From: JADJYF01 sp965278995
Lineage (GTDB): Bacteria > Pseudomonadota > Gammaproteobacteria > Ga0077536
Length of the DNA: 64,000 bases
Assembly: GCA_965278995.1 (NCBI GenBank)
Contig: OZ257136.1
Span: forward strand, 4,774,001 to 4,838,000
Reading direction: 5' to 3'
Under the pieces are notes generated by a model. It had not been told where the DNA came from. It was given only the letters and a program-made list of their open reading frames with translations, and made no database searches. The translations under genes and the position numbers were made by a program. Of the stretch, positions 60,014-64,000 are shown piece after piece. Within the stretch, counting starts at the first letter, position 1; every line of letters starts with the position of its first letter.

Positions 60014-63000
60014 ATGGGGGTGGAGGCGGTTACAGGCCGGCGGGCTCTGGGCATAAGACTTGCGGCAATTCTTGCCGTAGTCGGCGTGCTGTTATCGACA
60101 GCCGCCCAAGCAGAAGGCGCCCCCGAGCTCCTCGGCGATCTCAATTCCCACGCCGGCTCGGGAAGCTCAGAACCGTCGAACGTGATCGCCATCGGTGACA
60201 CGCTTTACTTCACGGCCGACGATGGACTCCACGGCGTCGAGTTGTGGAAGACCGACGGAACGGCGGAGGGGACGGTGCTCGTGAAGGATATATTCCCGGG
60301 CGCAGCCGACTCGTATCCGTCCCAGCTGGTGGCAGTCGGAGCCAAGCTATGCTTCACCGCCTATAAAGGCACGATCGGTGTCGAACTCTGGTGCAGCGAT
60401 GGCTCCGCGGCGGGTACCACACTGGTGCGTGAATTCTACCCGGGCCCCGGCAGTCCCACCATTTCCGATCTGGCCGCTATCGGTGACACACTCTTTTTCG
60501 GCGTGGATGACGGTACTCACGGCGTCGAACTCTGGAAGAGTAACGGGACCGCCTCGGGCACCACGATGGTCAAGGATATCTGGTTGGGTGCGGACACCTC
60601 ATTTCCGAACTATATGATCGCCGTTGACGACGTGCTCTATTTCACGGCGAACGATGGCACCCACGGGATCGAGCTGTGGCGGAGCGACGGCACCTCAGCC
60701 GGTACCGGTATCGTGATTGACATCCTTCCAGGCGCGACCACGGGCCTGCAAACTCCCGTTGAGTTCGTCGCCATGGACGGTGCCCTCTACTTCAGGGCAG
60801 ACGACGGCACGCATGGCTTCGAGCTGTGGCGCAGCGATGGCACTTTGACGGGCACTACGCTGGTGCAGGATATTTCGCCCGGTGCAAACAGTTCATATCC
60901 GTTTAACCTGATCGTCGTCGGCGGCGCCCTCCTATTCGGTGCCTGGGACGGCACGCATGGCGCGGAGCTCTGGCGCTCCGACGGAACCGCCAATGGGACG
61001 ACTCTCGTCAAGGACATCGTGCCGGGGCCGGGTAACACCTTGCAGGCAGCTCCCCACGTCGCGGTGGGCGACCTGCTCTTCTTCGCCGCGAACGACGGGA
61101 CGAGCGGCGACGAGCTGTGGCGAAGTGACGGTACCACTGCCGGAACGGTGCTCGTGAAAGACATTCGCCCGGGCTCTGCGAGCGCGCGCCCACTCAATCT
61201 CGCTGACTGTGGCGACTTGCTTTACTTCTACGCTTCCGATGGGGTGAGCGGTTTCGAACTCTGGCAGAGCGACGGCAGCGCAGCTGGTACCGCGTTGGCC
61301 AAAGACATCAATCCTGGATTCGTGGGCTCCAACCCCGCGCGTCCAGTCTGCATGGCCGGTGAGGCCTATTTCGCAGCGCACGATGGTATCCACGGTTTCG
61401 AGCTGTGGCGAAGTAATGGAACGGCAGCCGGCACCGTGCTCGTGAAGGACATCTTCGGCAGCACCACCGATTCCAACCCGGGCGGCTTCGCCACCGTTGG
61501 CGAAACGGTCTATTTCACGGCGTACGACGGCGTGCATGGCAGCGAACTGTGGAAGAGTGACGGCACACCATCCGGCACGGTATTCGTAACGGACGTTCGT
61601 CCCGGCCAGAGCGGCTCTTTGATAGGGGAGCTGTTTGGTGTTGGCGGTTTGCTGTACTTCGAGGCGCATGACGGGACGCACGGCAATGAGCTCTGGCGGA
61701 GCGATGGCACCGCAGCGGGCACCGTACTCGTCAAGGACATCAGTCCGGGAACGAGTGGCACCGGACTCTACAATCTGACGAGCATCGGCGAGACGCTGTA
61801 TTTCGTGGCCAGCGACAGTTCAAGCGGGAGCGAGCTCTGGCGCAGTGACGCCACGACTGTCGGCACGGCGCTCGTGAAAGACGTGAACCCAGGTATAGGT
61901 TTGGGCGCATCGACGGCCTACGATTCCCTCCTCGCTGTCGGCGACACTATCTACTTCGTAGGCAACGATGGCCTGAACGGCAGTGATCTGTGGAAGAGCG
62001 ACGGCAGTGCTGCCGGTACGTTGCTGGTCAAGGAAATCCGCCCGGGCTGGGACAGTGCGTCGCTCAAGCTTCTGTCTGGAGTGGGCGAGACACTGATCTT
62101 TAGTGCAAACGACGGCACGCACGGTAACGAGCTCTGGCGGAGCGATGGCACCGCGACTGGCACTGTCCTCGTACGCGACATCAATCCTGGCACGTCCGGT
62201 TCCGGCCCTTACAATATGGTCGCGATCGACAATCTATATTTCTTCGGCGCGCACGATGACACCCACGGCGGGGAGCTATGGAAGAGCGACGGCACCACCA
62301 CCGGCACCTCGCTGGTGGCGGACCTCTGCCCGGGCGCAGCAACCTGTTTTCCTCAAGGCCTGGTCGCAGCTGGTGGCACGCTTTACTTCATGGCGGAGGA
62401 CAATGCCCACGGCAATGAGCTCTGGCGCAGCGACGGCACCGCGGAAGGTACCGTACTGGTGGAGGACATCTATCCCGGTGTCAGCAGCTCCACTTACGGC
62501 CCGTTGGTCGCGATAGGGGATACGGTTTATTTCAGCGCCAACGACGGCATCACTGGCGAGGAGCTGTGGTTCTCCCGCCACGGGATCGCGCGCGCGGTGA
62601 CGGATGTCGTCCCCGGGTCCGGCGCGTTTCTGCCGCAGAGCTTAGCCGCTCACGGCAAGCTGCTTTTTATGTCCGGGCAGGATGGTAGCAGCGGTCGGGA
62701 GCCGTGGGTGTTCGACACGACTACGTTGGATACCGACCTCGACGGCGTCGAGGACGGCTTTGAGCTGCCCGGATGTACGGATGACCTCGATCTCGACAGT
62801 GACGACGATGGCTTAGCTGATGGTGCCGAGGATGCCAACGCGAATGGCATTGTCGACAGCAGCGAAACTGATCCGTGCCAGCCAGACAGCGACGGCGACG
62901 GCGTGCAGGACGGCACCGAATCCGGCGTGGCTTCGGGTGTTTCCGACCCGGACGGTAGTGGCCCTCTGCGCGGGACTGACCTCGGCGTGTTCGTGCCAGA

Positions 63001-63259
63001 CGCCCACAGCGCGAACACAAGCAATCCGCGGGACAGCGACACCGACGGCGACAGCTACGCCGACGGAGTCGAAGACGCAAACCGCAATGGTGCGGTCGAT
63101 GCCAGCGAATCGGATCCCAATAATGCCAACTCGATACCGGCCGCCAATGTCGAGCAAGTCCCGCTCCCCATGTGGGTGCTCCCCGTGCTCGCTGCCGTAA
63201 TGCTCATAGCCGGAAGCCTGCGACTCGCTCGTCGGCGATACAGTTCCGGTACATCGTGA
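60014..63259 (+). CDS. ELWxxDGT-repeat surface protein with C-terminal anchor
   Basis: 1081 residues from ATG 60014; the longer frame to 59774 overlaps the divergent gene. Signal peptide (LAAILAVVGVLLSTAAQA). About 19 repeats of ~45 residues with VELWKTDGTAEGTVLVKDI-like cores form probable beta-propellers. A Ca-binding, thrombospondin-3-like Asp-rich region follows (DTDLDGVEDG, DSDDDGLADG, DSDGDGVQDG, DTDGDSYADG). The end VPLPMWVLPVLAAVMLIAGSLRLARRR is an exosortase-like sorting signal. Secreted or cell-surface, function unknown. Confidence 0.88.
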   Translation: MGVEAVTGRRALGIRLAAILAVVGVLLSTAAQAEGAPELLGDLNSHAGSGSSEPSNVIAIGDTLYFTADDGLHGVELWKTDGTAEGTVLVKDIFPGAADSYPSQLVAVGAKLCFTAYKGTIGVELWCSDGSAAGTTLVREFYPGPGSPTISDLAAIGDTLFFGVDDGTHGVELWKSNGTASGTTMVKDIWLGADTSFPNYMIAVDDVLYFTANDGTHGIELWRSDGTSAGTGIVIDILPGATTGLQTPVEFVAMDGALYFRADDGTHGFELWRSDGTLTGTTLVQDISPGANSSYPFNLIVVGGALLFGAWDGTHGAELWRSDGTANGTTLVKDIVPGPGNTLQAAPHVAVGDLLFFAANDGTSGDELWRSDGTTAGTVLVKDIRPGSASARPLNLADCGDLLYFYASDGVSGFELWQSDGSAAGTALAKDINPGFVGSNPARPVCMAGEAYFAAHDGIHGFELWRSNGTAAGTVLVKDIFGSTTDSNPGGFATVGETVYFTAYDGVHGSELWKSDGTPSGTVFVTDVRPGQSGSLIGELFGVGGLLYFEAHDGTHGNELWRSDGTAAGTVLVKDISPGTSGTGLYNLTSIGETLYFVASDSSSGSELWRSDATTVGTALVKDVNPGIGLGASTAYDSLLAVGDTIYFVGNDGLNGSDLWKSDGSAAGTLLVKEIRPGWDSASLKLLSGVGETLIFSANDGTHGNELWRSDGTATGTVLVRDINPGTSGSGPYNMVAIDNLYFFGAHDDTHGGELWKSDGTTTGTSLVADLCPGAATCFPQGLVAAGGTLYFMAEDNAHGNELWRSDGTAEGTVLVEDIYPGVSSSTYGPLVAIGDTVYFSANDGITGEELWFSRHGIARAVTDVVPGSGAFLPQSLAAHGKLLFMSGQDGSSGREPWVFDTTTLDTDLDGVEDGFELPGCTDDLDLDSDDDGLADGAEDANANGIVDSSETDPCQPDSDGDGVQDGTESGVASGVSDPDGSGPLRGTDLGVFVPDAHSANTSNPRDSDTDGDSYADGVEDANRNGAVDASESDPNNANSIPAANVEQVPLPMWVLPVLAAVMLIAGSLRLARRRYSSGTS

Positions 63260-63604
63260 TCAAGAAGATCCTTGAGCACCTCGACCAGCGCCCCCAGCCT
63301 TCAGACCCTTCGCCCGCGCGCCGCCGCAACAAGAATTGCCGGGCCTGAAAGAGCCAGGCTGACGGCAAAATCCTCTCTGACGCATGGACGCAAGGCTGGC
63401 TTGACACTTAGGCGGAGTGTCGCTTGAGCCAGCGTGCCTGAGAAGCCGCGATGTGCCCCGAAGCCTGTTGAAAATGGAGATCACATCGTGGTCTTCGTTC
63501 GCCGCCACGGCTTCTTTGCGAGTGCCCGTACCGTGGCTTGCGCATCAACATAGAATCTAATCTCTTCCTAAACTCGAAACTCCCCTTTACGTAGAATCGT
63601 TTAG
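63260..63604. other. Intergenic, no gene recognised
   Basis: 345 bp between the ELWxxDGT gene and the toxin gene. Minus-strand frames here have no start or family motif that I trust. An imperfect inverted repeat GCTGGCTTGACACTT / TGTCGCTTGAGCCAGC lies around 63391-63433. Possibly transposon-derived debris. Confidence 0.35.
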
Positions 63605-63898
63605 TCAGAGCTGATATTTCGAAATATCCAGCGCGCCGTGGAAAACGCCCAAGATGTCGACGTTTCTATCGGGCTTGACGAGGTACGCGATTCGGTAATG
63701 GCCATAAAGGAGGATGCGGACATGGCGTATGGACGCCGAGTATCGAGCGCCCATTTCCGGATAATCCATGAGCTGCTGCGAACGTGTATAAATGCCGTCC
63801 ACCGTTTCAGCGGCAGCGCGCGGATCCTCCAACGCGATGTATTCGAATATATCTTCGAGCCACCGTAACGCCTCTTCGGTCCAGGTTATTTCCGCCAT
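63605..63898 (-). CDS. RelE/ParE-family toxin
   Basis: 97 residues. ITWTEEALRWLEDIFEYIALEDPRAAAETVDGIYTRSQQLMDYPEMGARY and VRILLYGHYRIAYLVKPDRNVDILGVFHG fit the ParE/RelE toxin fold (W.. A...L..I..YI..., RIaY...v.IlgV.HG). ParE-type toxins poison gyrase and RelE-type cleave mRNA; which applies cannot be told. ATG 63898 overlaps the antitoxin gene's end by 13 bp, the usual coupled order antitoxin then toxin. Confidence 0.88.
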   Translation of the reverse strand: MAEITWTEEALRWLEDIFEYIALEDPRAAAETVDGIYTRSQQLMDYPEMGARYSASIRHVRILLYGHYRIAYLVKPDRNVDILGVFHGALDISKYQL

Positions 63899-64000
63899 GC
63901 CCGAATTCGGCGAGCCGCATCTTCGTTGGAGACCACTCGACCTGCATCCGAATCAGCGAGACCGCGTTGCACCATGACATGAAAAGCGAGTTCGCGAACG
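63886..64000 (-). CDS. Antitoxin of the RelE/ParE pair, 3' part
   Basis: Partial, cut by the window edge: 37 residues ending HVMVQRGLADSDAGRVVSNE, then DAARRIRAWRK and TAA at 63888-63886. The ...G...S.E....I..W pattern is typical of C-terminal toxin-binding tails of short antitoxins. Overlaps the toxin start. Confidence 0.7.
   Translation of the reverse strand, partial: VRELAFHVMVQRGLADSDAGRVVSNEDAARRIRAWRK

Noticed and set aside
63260..63508. 82-codon minus-strand open frame before the toxin gene
   Set aside because: Low-complexity Arg/Gly-rich translation without a start context; I could not link it to a transposase or other family.

Overview
The window is high-GC chromosomal DNA from a proteobacterium, most likely gammaproteobacterial. 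Supporting signs are an aauBEDA/mauBEDA-type amine dehydrogenase operon, a classical glg cluster, exosortase-type (PEP-CTERM) surface proteins, a soluble di-iron monooxygenase and an integron. I cannot name the genus from sequence alone.

Layout. (1) 1-2539, minus: 3' part of a methylamine/aromatic amine dehydrogenase operon (mauB-E-D-A order, mauA cut by the window edge), divergent from a zinc alcohol dehydrogenase (2722-3804). (2) 3823-8609, plus: envelope-polysaccharide type genes (GT2 glycosyltransferase, UPF0104 membrane protein, methyltransferase, FemAB-like protein) ending in an RlmA-like methyltransferase; a polysaccharide deacetylase faces them. (3) 9561-12547, minus: three-gene catabolic-looking operon (LamB/YcsF, LLM flavin oxidoreductase, FAD monooxygenase). 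(4) 12891-21083: one 2730-residue repeat protein with a C-terminal PEP-CTERM-type anchor; several DNA repeats are practically identical. (5) 21092-33412: glycogen metabolism, glgC-glgA (minus), a glutathionyl-hydroquinone reductase-like gene, then overlapping glgP-glgB-glgX-malQ (plus). (6) 33391-34856: sensorless MCP-like protein plus STAS protein. (7) 35072-37991: alpha, beta and coupling genes of a soluble di-iron monooxygenase, with no reductase nearby.

(8) 38031-38107 is a tRNA-Arg(ACG). A 45-bp copy of its 3' part recurs at 53582-53626, delimiting a 15.6-kb integrative island (38063-53626). The island carries a tRNA-proximal tyrosine integrase and excisionase-like gene, two palindrome/DnaA-box-like modules, a second integrase of another family with a long structured leader, IS remnants, a membrane FAD oxidoreductase divergent from a Tat-exported methyltransferase-fold protein, and a complete integron. 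The integron has intI at 52287-53351, an attI region, and at least six homogeneous attC sites whose cassettes all read leftward on the minus strand. One attC is interrupted by a group IIC-type intron with its reverse transcriptase.

(9) Directly after the right att copy lies a second element with the same int-xis-second int-structured leader layout, its second integrase broken by an amber codon. Behind it come a hairpin-dense intergenic region and a GHKL ATPase fused to a nuclease-like domain (a defence candidate), then a mosaic scar (IS end, antitoxin fragment) that truncates a PEP-CTERM protein gene. (10) 60014-64000: an ELWxxDGT-repeat surface protein and a RelE/ParE-type toxin-antitoxin pair.

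The most noteworthy items are the integron carried by a tRNA-Arg island, the two covarying copies of a structured leader upstream of the second integrase family, the paired covarying palindromes, and the GHKL-nuclease gene next to an unusual hairpin cluster.
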